A stretch of 37,602 nucleotides of DNA. Origin: an uncultured Clostridia bacterium (lineage in GTDB: Bacteria; Bacillota; Clostridia; Peptostreptococcales; Anaerovoracaceae). A program made the position numbers and the translations under genes. Shown piece after piece: positions 1 to 9,377 of the stretch (its first letter is position 1; every line of letters begins with the position of its first letter). The stretch spans positions 1 to 37,602 of the forward strand of contig CALXIZ010000011.1 of assembly GCA_944388495.1 (NCBI GenBank), read 5' to 3'. Under the pieces are notes generated by a model. The model did not search any database, was not told the DNA's origin, and was given only the letters and a program-made list of their open reading frames with translations.

Positions 1-992
1 ACGTCAGGATAGATCGTTCCCTGGACGAGAAAATCGACGGCTCCGATCTTCTTCGCCTCTTCTTCAAAGACGCGTATAAATTCCTCACCGATGATCTTAC
101 GCTTTTCTTCCGGCTCTGTCACGCCGGCCAGCTTATCATAAAAGCGCTGCTGCGCGTTGACCCGGATAAAATTCAGGTCGTAGGGACCATCCGGTCCGAA
201 TACAGCTTCGACCTCGTCGCCTTCATTTTTGCGCAGAAGCCCCTGATCCACAAAGACACAGGTCAGCTGCTTTCCGATGGCTTTCGACATGAGTACCGCT
301 GCTACGGAAGAATCGACGCCTCCGGACAGTGCGCAGAGAGCCCGGCCGCTGCCGACCTTTCTGCGGATTTCTTCGATCGTCGTCTCGACGAAGGAATCCA
401 TCTTCCAGTCTCCCGTACAGCCGCAGACCTTGTATACGAAGTTTTCCAGCATCTTTTGGCCTTCCTCCGTATGCATGACCTCCGGATGAAACTGAGTCGC
501 ATAAAATTTCTTCTCCGGACATTCCATAGCCGCTGTCGGACACACCGGTGTGGAAGCGATCGTGCGGAAGCCCTCCGGTACCGCTGCGATATAGTCGGTA
601 TGACTCATCCAGCAGACCGTTTCTTCCGAAATTCCGTCAAAGAGAACGGATGAACCGTCTGTCTTTACGAGAGTCCTGCCGTACTCGCTGACGGGGGCGG
701 TCTTTACTTCACCGCCCAGCATATACGCCATCAGCTGGGATCCATAACAGATGCCGAGAACGGGAATGCCCAGCTCAAAGATCTCCGGCTCGCATTTCGG
801 CGATGCGTCATCGTAGACGCTGTTCGGACCTCCCGTAAAGATGAGACCCGCCGGAACTTTTTCCTTTATTTTTTCCATGGCCTTCGTGTAAGGGATAACC
901 TCTGCGAAGACATTGCATTCCCTCACACGTCTGGCGATCAGCTGATTATACTGACCGCCGAAATCGATGACCAGAACTGACTGATGATTCAA
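1..992 (-). CDS. guaA: GMP synthase (glutamine-hydrolysing), N-terminal 330 residues, cut by window edge
   Basis: Converts XMP to GMP with ATP and glutamine, the last step of GMP synthesis. Visible: the class I glutamine amidotransferase domain with the nucleophile motif GICYGSQ (Cys82) and the HPE motif (His169, Glu171), then the ATP-pyrophosphatase P-loop SGGVDSS at residues 223-229. The reading frame runs off the left edge after GTIYPD, so roughly the C-terminal third of a normal protein of about 515 residues, including the dimerisation domain, lies outside. The start is TTG at 990-992: it is preceded by GGAGG seven bases upstream and gives [14 protein letters not shown], the expected N-terminus; no ATG is nearby in frame. 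It lies 36 bases downstream of guaB on the same strand, so the two form a guaB-guaA operon. Family assignment is certain. Confidence 0.97.
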   Translation of the reverse strand, partial: MNHQSVLVIDFGGQYNQLIARRVRECNVFAEVIPYTKAMEKIKEKVPAGLIFTGGPNSVYDDASPKCEPEIFELGIPVLGICYGSQLMAYMLGGEVKTAPVSEYGRTLVKTDGSSVLFDGISEETVCWMSHTDYIAAVPEGFRTIASTPVCPTAAMECPEKKFYATQFHPEVMHTEEGQKMLENFVYKVCGCTGDWKMDSFVETTIEEIRRKVGSGRALCALSGGVDSSVAAVLMSKAIGKQLTCVFVDQGLLRKNEGDEVEAVFGPDGPYDLNFIRVNAQQRFYDKLAGVTEPEEKRKIIGEEFIRVFEEEAKKIGAVDFLVQGTIYPD

Positions 993-1028
993 TGGAGTTC
1001 CTCCGTTCCTGTCTTTTCACTCTGTCCG

Positions 1029-2540
1029 TTAAATCGTCGCTCCGTTATTCTTATCCTTGAGGATAACGTCATGCGCGCCGCCCTCTACGATACTCGTGGA
1101 GGATACGACCGTCAGCTTCGCCTTTTCCTGGAGCTCCGGAATGGTCAGCGCGCCGCAGTTGCACATCGTCGCCTTTACCTTGCTCAGCGTCAGCTGTACA
1201 TTGTCTTTCAGCGGGCCCGCATAAGGCACGTAGGAGTCCACGCCTTCCTCAAACTTCAGATTGCTGCCTTCACCGTCATCATAACGCTGCCAGTTTCTCG
1301 CACGGGCGGAGCCTTCACCCCAGTATTCCTTTACGTATGTACCGTTAAGGTTCAGTTTGCCGGTCGGAGACTCATCAAAGCGGGCAAAATAACGGCCCAG
1401 CATCAGGAAGTCGGCGCCCATTGCCAGCGCCAGCGTCATGTGATAATCGTAGACGATACCGCCGTCAGAGCAGATCGGAATATAGATACCTGTCTCTTTA
1501 AAATATTCGTCACGGGCAGCAGCCACTTCGATGAGAGCTGTAGCCTGTCCGCGGCCGATCCCCTTCGTCTCTCTCGTGATACAGATCGAACCGCCGCCGA
1601 TACCGACTTTGATAAAGTCCGCACCCGCTTCGGCGAGGAAACGGAAGCCTTCGCCGTCCACTACGTTTCCTCCGCCCACTTTCGTATCTTCGCCGAAAGT
1701 ATCCTTTATATAGCGGATCGTCTGTCTCTGGAATTCGGAAAATCCCTCGGAGGAGTCGACGCACAGTACATCGACGCCCGCGTTGAGCAGCGCCGGAACA
1801 CGCTTTTCATAGTCGCGCGTGTTGATGCCGGCTCCCACGATATATCTCTTGTGAGAATCCAGAAGTTCGTCCGGATTTTCCTTGTGCGCATCATAGTCCT
1901 TGCGGAATACGAAAGACTTGAGACGCTGCTCTTCATCGATGATCGGCAGCGCATTCAGCTTGTGATCCCAGATAATATCGTTCGCCTCTTTGAGTGAAAC
2001 GCCTTCCTTCGCCCAGATCAGCTTTTCAAAAGGAGTCATGAACTCGCTTACCTTTGTGGACGGATCCATTCTCGACACACGGTAGTCTCTGCTCGTAACG
2101 ATACCCAGAACTTTCCCCTCTGCCGTTCCGTCTTCTGTAACAGCGATCGTGGAATGGCCTGTTCTCTTTTTCAGAGCGACGATATCAGCCATCGTCTTAT
2201 CCGGTGAAATATTGGAATCACTCTTTACAAAACCCGCTTTTGTATCCTTTACCGCCTTGATCATGGCAGCTTCCTCTTCGATCGTCTGGTTGCCGTAAAT
2301 GAAGGAAATGCCGCCTTCTTTTGCCAGAGCCACTGCCATCTTTTCTCCTGATACAGACTGCATGATGGCGGATACCATCGGGATATTCAGTGAAATCGCC
2401 GGTTCCTCTTCCCCTTTGCGGTATTTTACCAGCGGTGTCTTCAGAATTACATTGCTCGGAATGCACTCAGCGGAAGAATAGCCCGGTACGAGCAGATATT
2501 CGCTGAATGTGCGTGATGGTTCGGAATAGTAAAATGCCAT
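1029..2540 (-). CDS. guaB: IMP dehydrogenase, Tritrichomonas-like subtype
   Basis: Oxidises IMP to XMP with NAD+, the committed step to GMP. The 503 residues hold an N-terminal (beta/alpha)8 barrel strand, two CBS domains at about 100-220, the catalytic loop [12 protein letters not shown] with Cys320, and the mobile flap with Arg419-Tyr420 in the NWQRYD motif. Length and local sequence differ from the usual bacterial enzyme (GPGSICTTR; about 485 residues) and match, from memory, the Tritrichomonas foetus enzyme (503 residues, catalytic Cys319, flap Arg418/Tyr419), long considered bacterial in origin. Start ATG follows GGAGG at a five-base spacing. First gene of the operon with guaA. I looked for a purine or ppGpp-type leader upstream and did not recognise one. 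Confidence 0.97.
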   Translation of the reverse strand: MAFYYSEPSRTFSEYLLVPGYSSAECIPSNVILKTPLVKYRKGEEEPAISLNIPMVSAIMQSVSGEKMAVALAKEGGISFIYGNQTIEEEAAMIKAVKDTKAGFVKSDSNISPDKTMADIVALKKRTGHSTIAVTEDGTAEGKVLGIVTSRDYRVSRMDPSTKVSEFMTPFEKLIWAKEGVSLKEANDIIWDHKLNALPIIDEEQRLKSFVFRKDYDAHKENPDELLDSHKRYIVGAGINTRDYEKRVPALLNAGVDVLCVDSSEGFSEFQRQTIRYIKDTFGEDTKVGGGNVVDGEGFRFLAEAGADFIKVGIGGGSICITRETKGIGRGQATALIEVAAARDEYFKETGIYIPICSDGGIVYDYHMTLALAMGADFLMLGRYFARFDESPTGKLNLNGTYVKEYWGEGSARARNWQRYDDGEGSNLKFEEGVDSYVPYAGPLKDNVQLTLSKVKATMCNCGALTIPELQEKAKLTVVSSTSIVEGGAHDVILKDKNNGATI

Positions 2541-2629
2541 GATTTCCTCCTAAAAATCTTTCCTTAAATCTACAAGAAATAACGATATCTTCTATTTAAA
2601 CTATAACTTTATATCAGAATGACCGACGC

Positions 2630-2653
2630 CCTCCGTGCCTGAAGTCAGGGGGC
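2630..2653. other. Small inverted repeat upstream of guaB
   Basis: The perfect palindrome CCTGA-AG-TCAGG lies in the 210-base space between guaB and the carboxypeptidase gene, flanked by C- and G-rich bases that extend the pairing. There is no adjacent T-run in either direction, so it is not a clear terminator. It could be part of a guaB leader or operator; nothing more can be said. Confidence 0.3.
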
Positions 2654-2750
2654 TTTGCGGCGCACCCGGTCAGATGCGAGGACATCCGCTCTCATCCGGT
2701 ATTTCGGATCATGCCGGAAAGCGCGCGGCAGCCGGGAAAATATGCGGAAA

Positions 2751-3512
2751 TCAGAATCCCATCTGTTCCACGTATTCCTCCAGCGTCAGATTCTGTCCGT
2801 AAATATCAGCTGCCGCTGTCCTGCCCACATATCTCAGATGCCACGGCTCATAGGAATAGCCTGTGATATCCGTCCCGTCCTTTGGAAAACGGATGATAAA
2901 GCCGAAACGATGTGCATTTTCCGCCACCCATTTTCCGGCTGCCGTGTTTTCAAAATCATAGGAATTACGGTAGTCGATTTCCGATGTGGAGAGGTCGACG
3001 GCCAGCCCCGTCTGATGCTCACTCTCTCCCGGGCGGGCGCTCGTCTTATTCGCCTCTTCTTCGCCTTTTTCACTTACATTATAATTCCAGAGAATTTCCT
3101 GAAACTCATAGGAACGGTACGCCGTCGTCATGACGATATCGATTCCCTCGGCAGCTGCCGCCTCGACGAGCTCATGAAAGTGATCCGCCGCTTCCGCCCG
3201 CATGTACCGGGAATTTGCATTCCGGTCGGACGCATAATACCGGATCGGCTCCAGATCCTCCGGAACATAATCCGCATCAATATGATGCTCTTTATTCACG
3301 AGGAGAAACAGACCGTTCGCCTCATCCTCCGCAAGCTGAGCCTTCTCTGCCGCTTCCGCCTCTGACTCTTTTTCCTGCAGAGAGGATTCCTGAGATCCGG
3401 ATCCGTCTTCCGCGCCGCCGCAGGCAGCCAGACTGAACAGCAGCGCCGCCGCGAGAACAAAACTCAGAAAACGGAGACAAACGTGCTTCTTTCCTCTCTT
3501 CTTTCCCTTCAT
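2751..3512 (-). CDS. M15 (VanY/DacB-type) D-alanyl-D-alanine carboxypeptidase, lipoprotein
   Basis: Predicted zinc carboxypeptidase that trims the terminal D-Ala from peptidoglycan stem peptides outside the cell. The 253-residue protein starts with a basic n-region, a hydrophobic stretch and a lipobox ending LAAC (Cys31), so it should be anchored to the outer face of the membrane. A low-complexity acidic linker (about 32-66) precedes the catalytic domain. Zinc-site motifs are complete: SEHQTGLAVDL (His166, Asp173) and EPWHLRYVG (Glu222, His225), with the AYRSYE segment (Arg133) typical of the family. Start ATG has AGGAGGT upstream. No vanHAX-like partners are present, so this is a housekeeping wall enzyme rather than part of a vancomycin cluster. 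It stands alone between terminators and guaB. Confidence 0.92.
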   Translation of the reverse strand: MKGKKRGKKHVCLRFLSFVLAAALLFSLAACGGAEDGSGSQESSLQEKESEAEAAEKAQLAEDEANGLFLLVNKEHHIDADYVPEDLEPIRYYASDRNANSRYMRAEAADHFHELVEAAAAEGIDIVMTTAYRSYEFQEILWNYNVSEKGEEEANKTSARPGESEHQTGLAVDLSTSEIDYRNSYDFENTAAGKWVAENAHRFGFIIRFPKDGTDITGYSYEPWHLRYVGRTAAADIYGQNLTLEEYVEQMGF

Positions 3513-3683
3513 TCAATCCACCTCCTGATACAGGGAAATGCCGGCCCGGAAACACATACGCCGGACACAGCAGAAAAGAATATCTCCCTTTTTTAAGCCG
3601 TGCTGTATCTGTCCGTGCAAATGTGTCTGTACTTATCTATATTAATAAATTATTTTACCGCAAACGCGTCATATTCTCAACGG

Positions 3684-3716
3684 AAAAAAAGGAAAGCCGG
3701 CACAGATGTACCGGCT
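3684..3716 (-). terminator. Rho-independent terminator, minus strand
   Basis: Read on the minus strand, AGCCGG and CCGGCT close a stem with an inner ACA/TGT extension, followed by TTCC and a run of seven T. It is the last of three hairpins downstream of groEL and insulates the carboxypeptidase gene. Confidence 0.75.
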
Positions 3717-3775
3717 GCTCTGACTTTTTTTCATGATTTTTTACTCATATTTCGTTTTTCTCCGCAAAATTCCGG

Positions 3776-3816
3776 AAAAAAAGAAGGAGAGCAGCCGGAT
3801 TATCCGGCCATTCTCC
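3776..3816 (-). terminator. Rho-independent terminator of groESL
   Basis: On the minus strand a GGAGA...TCTCC outer stem with an inner CCGGAT/ATCCGG stem is followed by TTC and seven T. This is the most canonical terminator for the groESL transcript. Confidence 0.85.
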
Positions 3817-3867
3817 TTAATTCTGCTCCATATGATAATTTTTTCGCTCTATATCTGATCCATTTTT

Positions 3868-3907
3868 CGGATCCGTCCGGCCCGATATCCGGATACGGAC
3901 GGATCCG
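3868..3907. repeat. Perfect 12-bp inverted repeat after groEL
   Basis: CGGATCCGTCCG at 3868-3879 is exactly inverted at 3896-3907, with a further ATCCGGAT palindrome in the 16-base middle. No T-run follows in either direction, so it is a very stable hairpin without the tail of an intrinsic terminator. It could protect the groESL mRNA 3' end or cause pausing ahead of the true terminator. Confidence 0.6.
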
Positions 3908-3977
3908 TTATGATTCATCCTTTACGGGAGGTATCATCACCCTCCTGTATTACCTGCGGATAACGGATGCGGTCTGA

Positions 3978-5624
<1,647 letters not shown>

Positions 5625-5658
5625 TTATCTCCTTTTTATACTGTAAAATCATATCACT

Positions 5659-5680
5659 CAGGCGGAGTGCTGTCCGCCTG
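5659..5680 (-). other. Hairpin between groES and groEL
   Basis: CAGGCGG and CCGCCTG form a seven-base stem with an eight-base loop in the groES-groEL spacer. No T-run follows. It may be an mRNA processing or stability element; this is inference only. Confidence 0.4.
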
Positions 5681-5725
5681 TCTGCTCTGCCGCTTTACGG
5701 CCGCATTTTTACGTTTCGTTCCGGA

Positions 5726-5995
5726 TCAGTCGAGGACTGCGAGGATGTCGCTCTGCGATACGACGATGAGCTCTTCCCCGTCGATTTCGATCTCAGTGCC
5801 GCCGTATCTCTTGAAGATAACCTTTTCACCGACTTCCACTTCCATCGTCGTCTCATCAGTTCCCGGACCGACAGCGAGAACCTCGGCCACCTGAGGTACT
5901 TCTTTATTGGCACTTGTGAGAATGATTCCGCCCTTCGTCTTTTCTTCCGGCTCAAGACGTTTAATTACAACATTGTCTCCTAATGGTCTGATCAT
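5726..5995 (-). CDS. groES: Co-chaperonin GroES (Hsp10)
   Basis: Heptameric lid of the GroEL chamber. 89 residues, slightly shorter than the common 94-97. It begins MIRPLGDNVVIKRLEPEEKT and has the mobile-loop region GGIILTS (residues 22-28) that contacts GroEL, plus the conserved VGPG and GEKVIFKRYGG strands. The ribosome binding site AAGGAG lies ten bases upstream of ATG. First gene of the operon; promoter and CIRCE lie directly upstream, so expression is expected to rise with heat or misfolded protein through HrcA. hrcA itself is not in the window. Confidence 0.98.
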   Translation of the reverse strand: MIRPLGDNVVIKRLEPEEKTKGGIILTSANKEVPQVAEVLAVGPGTDETTMEVEVGEKVIFKRYGGTEIEIDGEELIVVSQSDILAVLD

Positions 5996-6096
5996 TTTTT
6001 CTTATCTCCTTTCTGCCTGTTTACCGGATACGTTTCCGGTCCGTCTGCAGATTTTTCTCTGACTAAATTTTATATTTTTCCTGTCTTTTTTCTTTG

Positions 6097-6123
6097 TTAG
6101 CACTCACTGTCTTCGAGTGCTAA
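6097..6123. promoter_or_regulatory. CIRCE operator (HrcA binding site)
   Basis: TTAGCACTC, nine bases, GAGTGCTAA: both nine-base arms match the CIRCE consensus without a mismatch. It begins four bases downstream of the groESL -10 box, so bound HrcA would block initiation and the element would also sit in the 5' leader. Confidence 0.97.
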
Positions 6124-6127
6124 AGAT

Positions 6128-6156
6128 AATGTAACGCTTTTATCTCCCATTGTCAA
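6128..6156 (-). promoter_or_regulatory. groESL promoter
   Basis: Minus-strand TTGACA (6151-6156), 17-base spacer, TACATT (6128-6133): a near-consensus SigA-type promoter immediately upstream of the CIRCE operator. Confidence 0.92.
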
Positions 6157-6163
6157 TACAATT

Positions 6164-7075
6164 TTATAAATTTTCTTTCGCGTAATAGAACAGATACTGC
6201 TGGGCAAACCCGCTCAGAGTTCCGAAGTGTTCCGCCGCATATTCCGACATACCTTTTGTATCCTTCGGATCAAAGCCGTACAGACCGGACATGATGCGTT
6301 TCATCCATACATCCAGAGGAAAACTTTCATATTTCATGAGTCCGAAGAGAAGAATACAGTCCGCCACCTTCGGTCCGACACCATAAAGACTGCGCACGTA
6401 CCGGAACGCTGTTTCATAATCCGCCTGCCGGAGATCCGACAGAAAACGTCCCTCATCCTCCGCAAGAGCTGCGGCAGCCGATATGACATACCTGTCGCGG
6501 TATCCCAGACGGCATTCCGCCAGATCCTCCGGCTTCAGCGCTGCCAGCCGGCGGGGTCCGGGAAAGGAGAACCTCATTTTCCCGCGCCAGACTCCGATCG
6601 GCTCGCCGAATCCGGCACAGAGCCTCTCTATACATCCGCGTATGCGGACAATGCTGGAATTCTGAGAGATCAGAAAGGAAACGACTGTTTCCCAGGGATC
6701 CTGATGCAGCAGACGTATTCCGCCGCCGAATTTTACCGCCTGCTCCATGACAGCGTCATTCCGCGACAGAGTCTCTTTTATGCTTCCATAGTCTCTTCCG
6801 AGATCAAAATAATCAAACCAGAAATTTTCAAAATCCTCTTCCGTACTGTTCGCCAGGATCAGCGTTGTCCCCTCTTTTTTCAGACTGACCGTCCGCCCGG
6901 CGGCCGTTCCTGTATAGCCGCCGTCCGCCTCCCGCTCCCATCGGAAGCACTGGCCGCATTCAAAGATATGTACAGGATCGAAGTCCTCAACTCCGCTGAT
7001 CCTCAGGAGGCCGGTCTTCTGATCCCATTCTCTTTCATATGTATCTATACGCCTCCGATATCCGTTTTTTTTCTT
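6164..7075 (-). CDS. 8-oxoguanine DNA glycosylase (OGG family), start region disturbed
   Basis: Base-excision repair enzyme that removes oxidised guanine and nicks the abasic site. In the open frame an OGG N-terminal domain (GVEDFDP, ECGQCFRW, then NFWFDYFDLGRDY) leads into a helix-hairpin-helix glycosylase domain with YGVGPKVADC, where Lys236 matches the catalytic Lys249 of human OGG1, and PLDVWMKR, where Asp255 matches Asp268; the 19-residue spacing is the same in both. The frame is open for about 303 residues, normal for clostridial OGG, but there is no ATG, GTG or TTG ahead of the conserved N-terminus. An ATG at 7077-7079 lies just upstream in another frame, separated by a run of eight A; seven A would join them. 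An ATG at 7036-7038 is also out of frame. So the start is uncertain: frameshift, sequencing error, slippage or a rare start codon. It follows the P-loop gene by about 50 bases. Confidence 0.85.
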   Translation of the reverse strand, partial: KKKNGYRRRIDTYEREWDQKTGLLRISGVEDFDPVHIFECGQCFRWEREADGGYTGTAAGRTVSLKKEGTTLILANSTEEDFENFWFDYFDLGRDYGSIKETLSRNDAVMEQAVKFGGGIRLLHQDPWETVVSFLISQNSSIVRIRGCIERLCAGFGEPIGVWRGKMRFSFPGPRRLAALKPEDLAECRLGYRDRYVISAAAALAEDEGRFLSDLRQADYETAFRYVRSLYGVGPKVADCILLFGLMKYESFPLDVWMKRIMSGLYGFDPKDTKGMSEYAAEHFGTLSGFAQQYLFYYAKENL

Positions 7076-7131
7076 TCATGATTTTCCCGGCCCTTCCTCT
7101 TATGTTAAGTTGTGCCTGATTCCGCCTGAAT

Positions 7132-7974
7132 TTATGACTGAATTTCCGGCTTTGTCCGCCCTCCTGACGGCTTGAGCCCGCGTATTTCGATGTCGATGGC
7201 GAGAATGTTAAAAGCAGTCATCGTCTCCACTCCGTCCGCCACCAGAGCGCGCAGCTCCTCCGCACGCCTCTGAAGGCCGGAACCGTAATAAAAGACCGCG
7301 GAAAGAGAAATGCGGACTCCCTCCGGTCTGCTTCGGACGCTGCACTTGAGAACCTCCGCCACATAGCGGCAGTGCCGGCACAGATAGAGAATCAGCTCTG
7401 TCACCGCCCTGTCAGAGATCGTGAATTCTCCCAGATAACTGTACGTCGGACGCACGACGCTCTTTTCCTGAAGCGCGCCCTGCCGGTCGTTTTTCCCTCT
7501 GAGAATCCGGAGAGGCGTCATAAAGTATCCGGAAAACTGCGGTTTTATCTCCACCGTCGGAACAGGAATGACATGCTTGCCCTGTTCCTTGCGCTGCCGG
7601 AGCGCTGTGGTGATGGCATCGCGGCTGGCTACGTCCTCGATATGAATCATCTCCGAGGGCTGCGGCAGTTCGAGCCTCTGACAGATCCGGAGAATCATTT
7701 CCTCTGACGTTCCGAGCACGAGGAGACTTTTCGGAGCAACCTGCCGTATCTTTTCCGCAACCTCCTGTCTCAGCTTTTCATCCTGAAAAATCGCCGTTTT
7801 TATCGCGCTTACCTTATTCGCATCTCTCTTTGCCGAATGACCGGCCTGAATCGCATTCCGGTATATGAAGAGGCCGTCATCGATAATCCCCTCGATTTTT
7901 CTGTCTCTGCAGACATTCATCGACTGGTAACTTTTTCCGGTTCCGCTCCTGCCGGTCAGTCCGTAAACTTTCAT
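7132..7974 (-). CDS. P-loop nucleotide-binding protein with Asp23/Gls24-like C-terminal region
   Basis: Function unknown. A Walker A motif GRSGTGKS sits at residues 8-15 directly at the N-terminus, and residues to about 160 look like a small P-loop NTPase, with an internal strand SLLVLGTSEEM. From about 165 to 265 the pattern (SYLGEFTISDRAVTELI, then CSVRSRPEGVRISLSAVFYYG, ending with alternating hydrophobics) resembles the alkaline-shock Asp23/Gls24 domain; this is by pattern only. 280 residues. No signal peptide or membrane segment. ATG is preceded by GGAAGGA. It is the first gene of a two-gene minus-strand unit with OGG, divergent from the ferredoxin gene. Similar proteins are, as far as I recall, conserved unnamed ATP-binding proteins of Clostridia. 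Confidence 0.75.
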   Translation of the reverse strand: MKVYGLTGRSGTGKSYQSMNVCRDRKIEGIIDDGLFIYRNAIQAGHSAKRDANKVSAIKTAIFQDEKLRQEVAEKIRQVAPKSLLVLGTSEEMILRICQRLELPQPSEMIHIEDVASRDAITTALRQRKEQGKHVIPVPTVEIKPQFSGYFMTPLRILRGKNDRQGALQEKSVVRPTYSYLGEFTISDRAVTELILYLCRHCRYVAEVLKCSVRSRPEGVRISLSAVFYYGSGLQRRAEELRALVADGVETMTAFNILAIDIEIRGLKPSGGRTKPEIQS

Positions 7975-8048
7975 TCTTTTTTCCTTCCTGTCCGTCCCGC
8001 GCCTCGCGCTTGTTGCAAAAATCTCCCGTGTAAATTTTGAACTGAATG

Positions 8049-8077
8049 TTGTTAGTTTTTTTTTTCTCTGCTATAAT
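8049..8077 (+). promoter_or_regulatory. Ferredoxin promoter
   Basis: TTGTTA (8049-8054), a 17-base T-rich spacer and a perfect TATAAT (8072-8077), about 60 bases upstream of the start codon: a strong housekeeping promoter, fitting an abundant electron carrier. Confidence 0.88.
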
Positions 8078-8135
8078 ATCTATGCTGTATATGAAAATTC
8101 AACTTCATAGCAATTTTATAAGGAGGTATATACGT

Positions 8136-8306
8136 ATGGCTTATGTAATTAAAGATGTGTGCATCTGCTGCGGTGCATGTGCGGCAGAATGTCCGGTAGA
8201 AGCGATTTCCGAAGGAGACGGCAAATTCGAAATCAATCCTGACGTATGCATCGACTGCGGCGCCTGTGCCAATACATGTCCTGTAGATGCGCCTACACCT
8301 GCTTAA
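8136..8306 (+). CDS. 2[4Fe-4S] ferredoxin
   Basis: Small soluble electron carrier for anaerobic metabolism (pyruvate:ferredoxin oxidoreductase, hydrogenase and similar partners). 56 residues, the typical clostridial size. Two cluster-binding motifs CxxCxxCxxxCP are complete: Cys9, 12, 15, 19 and Cys38, 41, 44, 48, each set followed by Pro; an additional Cys11 lies in the first loop. The start at ATG 8136 is fixed by AAGGAGG about ten bases upstream; a longer in-frame reading from 8046 would run through the promoter. Monocistronic, with its own promoter and downstream hairpins. The redox regulator Rex lies convergently downstream. Confidence 0.97.
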   Translation: MAYVIKDVCICCGACAAECPVEAISEGDGKFEINPDVCIDCGACANTCPVDAPTPA

Positions 8307-8329
8307 TCTTCAGATTTTCTCAGGATTCG

Positions 8330-8349
8330 AAGCCGCCGCGGGGCGGCTT
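8330..8349 (+). terminator. GC-rich hairpin after ferredoxin, no T-tail
   Basis: AAGCCGCC and GGCGGCTT form a perfect eight-base stem with a GCGG loop 24 bases after the ferredoxin stop. The following bases lack a T-run, so termination here would be inefficient; it may instead stabilise the mRNA end. Confidence 0.5.
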
Positions 8350-8353
8350 GTCT

Positions 8354-8489
8354 GAACAAAAGAGCAGATAATGAAATCAGCGATTTCTGTCTGCACGTGC
8401 CGCACTCTTCGGCGCAGGAGTTCAGAGGCTCACCGTTTTGTTGTTATTCCGGAAATATCGGTTCATCGATATTTCCTACATAATAAAAA
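8354..8489. repeat. Structured dispersed repeat, copy A
   Basis: About 136 bases closely resembling 15047-15179. A closing stem AACAAAA (8355-8361) with TTTTGTT (8436-8442) encloses a nested hairpin GCAGA/TCTGC plus GAAATC/GATTTC and a small GC hairpin; eight bases later comes a ten-base-pair hairpin GGAAATATCG/CGATATTTCC (8451-8476) followed by TAATAAAAA. No open frame. Conservation of paired segments suggests a structured RNA or a small mobile element; the strand is not settled. Confidence 0.75.
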
Positions 8490-8600
8490 GAGCATAAAAA
8501 TCATTACCGTTTTATACTCGTAAAGATACCGGTATCCGAACCGGAAGCAGCCGTTTCCGGCGGACGGAGATCCGTTATTTCTCCTGAAACGGTACAGAAG

Positions 8601-8635
8601 AAAAAGAAACCGCCCGTCCGGGGCGGTTTCTTTTT
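8601..8635. terminator. Bidirectional terminator between ferredoxin and rex
   Basis: A perfect 15-base inverted repeat, AAAAAGAAACCGCCC and its complement, with a GTCCG loop. T-runs follow on both strands, so it can end the ferredoxin-side and rex transcripts. Confidence 0.92.
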
Positions 8636-8696
8636 CTATACAGATACCGGCATCCCGCCGCCGTCATGTATCCTGCAGGATGCCGTACCGTTGTTT

Positions 8697-9359
8697 TTAT
8701 TCCGCGCCCGTTTCGCGTTCCTCCGCCTGATCATTGTGAATGATATGATAGACCAGCGCATTGAGCGTATCCGTAACGTGAACGTTCTCCACGGGAATAC
8801 TCTTCGGCACCTTCAGATCCACCGTCGCAAAATTCCAGATTCCGCGGACACGCCCCTCCACCAGCTTGTCAGCGACACTCTGGGCGGCAGCTCTGTCCGT
8901 CGTGATGATTCCGATATCTACATGGTTTTCCTTCAGAAAGTCCACCAGAAGATCGCTGTCCATCACTTCGATGTCATTGATCCTCAGACCGATAATTTTG
9001 GGATTGATATCAAACATGCCCACGATAGGAAAGCCTTCCTTATGGTATTTGGAATAATTGGCCAGTGCCTGGCCCAGATTTCCCGTTCCCACGATGACCA
9101 TCTTATACTCTCTGTCGAGACCGAGGATCGTATTGATCTCCTTGTAGAGACCCTTGACATTGTACCCGTATCCCTGCTGTCCGAATCCTCCGAAATTATT
9201 CAGATCCTGGCGGATCTGCGAAGCGGTGAATCCGATCAGCGAGCTGAGCTCATTGGAAGAGATGCGCTCTACCTTATCCTTGATCAGCTCCTCAAGGTAT
9301 CTGCGGTAAATTGGCAATCTTTTAACAACCGCATTTGAGATTTTTACCTTTTCCTTCAT
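8697..9359 (-). CDS. rex: Redox-sensing transcriptional repressor Rex
   Basis: Dimeric repressor that senses the NADH/NAD+ ratio and controls fermentation and energy genes. The 220-residue reading has an N-terminal winged helix (KISNAVVKRLPIYRRYLEEL to FTASQIRQDLNNFG, about 5-60) and a Rossmann NAD(H) domain with GTGNLGQAL, then FDINPKIIG after the second strand. ATG at 9359 is preferred because GGGAAAA lies upstream and it fits the family N-terminus; a TTG six codons earlier (9377) lacks a site. An 11-codon frame (9356-9391) with its own GGAAG ends TGA overlapping this ATG. Strong promoter upstream. No inverted repeat matching a Rex operator was found near the window's promoters. Confidence 0.96.
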   Translation of the reverse strand: MKEKVKISNAVVKRLPIYRRYLEELIKDKVERISSNELSSLIGFTASQIRQDLNNFGGFGQQGYGYNVKGLYKEINTILGLDREYKMVIVGTGNLGQALANYSKYHKEGFPIVGMFDINPKIIGLRINDIEVMDSDLLVDFLKENHVDIGIITTDRAAAQSVADKLVEGRVRGIWNFATVDLKVPKSIPVENVHVTDTLNALVYHIIHNDQAEERETGAE

Positions 9360-9377
9360 ACTTTTCCCATTTTCCAA

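Larger units (their letters stand above)
3513..3977. other. Intergenic stretch groEL to carboxypeptidase
   Basis: No credible gene here: the one open frame on the plus strand (from 3600) lacks a ribosome binding site and reads through the hairpins. The stretch holds three successive hairpins (listed separately), then an AT-rich segment around 3625-3660 that probably carries the promoter of the carboxypeptidase gene, although no convincing -35/-10 pair could be fixed. Confidence 0.6.
8307..8696. other. Intergenic stretch ferredoxin to rex
   Basis: No gene is visible. It contains a GC-rich hairpin at 8330-8349, the structured repeat copy A at 8354-8489, a GATACCGGTATC palindrome at 8525-8536, a CCGGAA/TTCCGG hairpin at 8541-8560 and the bidirectional terminator at 8601-8635. 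Such a dense set of inverted repeats is more than two convergent genes need. Confidence 0.6.

Noticed and set aside
984..1997. 337-codon plus-strand frame opposite guaB
   Set aside because: Antisense to GuaB and overlapping the guaA start; no family resemblance.
2541..2750. Purine or guanidine-type riboswitch upstream of guaB
   Set aside because: No matching conserved core could be found; only a small palindrome.
3600..3977. 125-codon plus-strand frame in the groEL downstream region
   Set aside because: Passes through three strong hairpins and lacks a ribosome binding site.
8046..8306. Longer start for the ferredoxin
   Set aside because: Would include the promoter -35/-10; AAGGAGG fixes ATG 8136.
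8525..8536. GATACCGGTATC palindrome as a Rex operator
   Set aside because: Does not resemble the TTGTTAA-N4-TTAACAA type Rex site and is downstream, not at a promoter.
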